Positions 13,141 to 13,877 of a DNA stretch of 13,877 bases are shown piece by piece (within the stretch, counting starts at the first letter, position 1; the number at the start of each line of letters is the position of its first letter). The translations under genes were made by a program, and so were the position numbers. The stretch is from Colivicinus sp963607765. Lineage in GTDB: Bacteria > Bacillota_I > Bacilli_A > Erysipelotrichales > Erysipelotrichaceae. The DNA lies in the NCBI GenBank assembly GCA_963607765.1, contig CAVDDT010000031.1:1-13877 (forward strand), read 5' to 3'. The notes beneath the pieces were generated by a model. That model made no database searches. It saw nothing but the letters and a program-made list of their open reading frames with translations, and was not told the origin of the DNA.

Positions 13141-13723
13141 TTATCAAAAACACATTAAACAAATAAATGAATTAAGGGATAGGCCAACACTACTACTACA
13201 TATTTGTTGTGGAGTATGTAGCGTCTATCCTTTAATATACTTAAGACAATATTTTAAGATTACCATTCTCTTTTCTAATTCTAATATTTATCCATATGAA
13301 GAATTTTTAAAAAGATTAGATGCCTTAAATTCTTATCTTAAGTATTTAAATGATGATGAAATCAAATTGATTGTAGACAAATACGACTATAACTCTTTTA
13401 GAGAACATCTTCTTCCTTTAAAAGATGAACCCGAGATGGGCAAAAGATGTAAAGTGTGTTACACACTTAGAATGGAAGAAGGATTTAAATATGCCAGTAA
13501 ACATAATTATGATTACTTTACGACAGTTATGTCTATTTCAAATAGGAAGAATGCAGAATATATTAATGAAATAGGAGAAGCATTAGAAAAGAAATATTCT
13601 AATGTAAAGTATCTTTATGCGGACTTCAAAAAAGGTGATGGCATAAATAAAAATAACGAATTAAATAAGAATCTTAATCTATATCATCAAAACTATTGTG
13701 GTTGTGAGTTTTCTAAAAGATAA
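13133..13723 (+). CDS. queH: Epoxyqueuosine reductase QueH
   Basis: Iron-sulfur enzyme for the last step, epoxyqueuosine to queuosine in tRNA; it is unrelated in sequence to the cobalamin-dependent QueG. The 196-residue protein has the QueH (former DUF208) cysteine pattern: HICCGVC (Cys25, 26, 29), RCKVC (106, 109) and YCGC near the C-terminus (189, 191). YPYEEFLKR, TVMSISNRKN and FKKGDGI are family motifs; SISNRK replaces the more usual SISPxK. I prefer the ATG at 13133, overlapping the queA end in ATGAATAA, to a TTG 24 nt upstream. That keeps the usual short N-terminus before the CC motif. No spaced Shine-Dalgarno is seen, suggesting coupling to queA. Confidence 0.93.
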   Translation: MNNYQKHIKQINELRDRPTLLLHICCGVCSVYPLIYLRQYFKITILFSNSNIYPYEEFLKRLDALNSYLKYLNDDEIKLIVDKYDYNSFREHLLPLKDEPEMGKRCKVCYTLRMEEGFKYASKHNYDYFTTVMSISNRKNAEYINEIGEALEKKYSNVKYLYADFKKGDGINKNNELNKNLNLYHQNYCGCEFSKR

Positions 13724-13762
13724 TTTCACAATTCCAACATTGTAAAATCGATAATGGCAAAA

Positions 13763-13777
13763 GCCTTTTACTAAGGC
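13763..13777. other. Small hairpin downstream of queH
   Basis: GCCTT and AAGGC pair around a TTACT loop. No T-tract follows directly, so it is not a convincing terminator. A second weak inverted repeat (TTTCACAAT/ATTGTAAAA, one mismatch) lies just after the queH stop. Confidence 0.35.
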
Positions 13778-13794
13778 ATATTTGGGCAACGGTG

Positions 13795-13842
13795 CCAACT
13801 ATGCGCAAAGTAATTTTTTTATAAAATACCAACTATGCGCAA
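13795..13842. repeat. 14-nt direct repeat at the right edge
   Basis: CCAACTATGCGCAA occurs at 13795-13808 and again at 13829-13842, a 34-nt offset. The copies flank an A/T-rich stretch with TTTTTTTATAAAAT. The 154 nt after queH hold no gene I can support; a short frame open from the right edge on the minus strand closes after 18 codons. Confidence 0.6.
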
Positions 13843-13877
13843 GATAACGGCTTTCGCTTTGTGCTTATCAAGAAAAG

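Noticed and set aside
13822..13877. End of a coding region entering from the right on the minus strand
   Set aside because: One frame is open for 18 codons before a stop, but the peptide matches no family I know and the DNA carries the direct repeat. Support is insufficient.

Overview
The window is AT-rich with dense gene packing. Strong Shine-Dalgarno sites, a type III glutamine synthetase, a Gram-positive-type lipoprotein and many low-GC Bacillota-like proteins suggest a low-GC Bacillota anaerobe, perhaps from the Erysipelotrichia/Mollicutes-like side. Taxonomy is inferred from style only; there is no rRNA. I see no tRNA, CRISPR array or insertion sequence.

Layout. (1) 1-1252, minus strand: two zinc-ribbon membrane proteins, the second running off the left edge. 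(2) 1317-4527, minus: a nitrogen-assimilation operon, glnN (type III glutamine synthetase) then ilvE (branched-chain aminotransferase), with a consensus promoter, an inverted repeat on the -35 and a hairpin terminator. (3) 4530-5520, plus: an accessory-looking island with a DUF3800 gene (TTG start, strong Shine-Dalgarno) followed by two tandem, homologous, about 67-nt structured RNA units, each with a -10-like box and an oligo-T end. (4) 5523-7596, minus: a two-gene unit, nnr (NAD(P)HX repair) overlapping a lipoprotein gene by 4 nt. (5) 7612-9267, plus: an RluA-type pseudouridine synthase then deoC, ending in a terminator shared with (6). (6) 9271-10947, minus: a two-helix membrane protein, a small inorganic-pyrophosphatase-like protein and a GalM/LacX-type mutarotase. 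(7) 10975-13723, plus: the late queuosine pathway tgt-queA-queH, with overlapping reading frames. (8) 13724-13877: non-coding, with a 14-nt direct repeat.

How the genes work together. GlnN makes glutamine from glutamate and ammonia, and IlvE moves amino groups between glutamate and branched-chain keto acids, so their operon is a coherent nitrogen module. Tgt inserts preQ1 at the wobble base of GUN tRNAs, QueA converts it to epoxyqueuosine and QueH reduces that to queuosine. Nnr repairs hydrated NAD(P)H, and DeoC and the mutarotase belong to sugar and nucleoside catabolism.

The two most notable observations are the DUF3800 gene with its tandem structured RNA units, and a recurring promoter layout in which the -10 box lies only 6-7 nt before the ATG. 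The latter predicts leaderless mRNAs for four genes in two divergent pairs.
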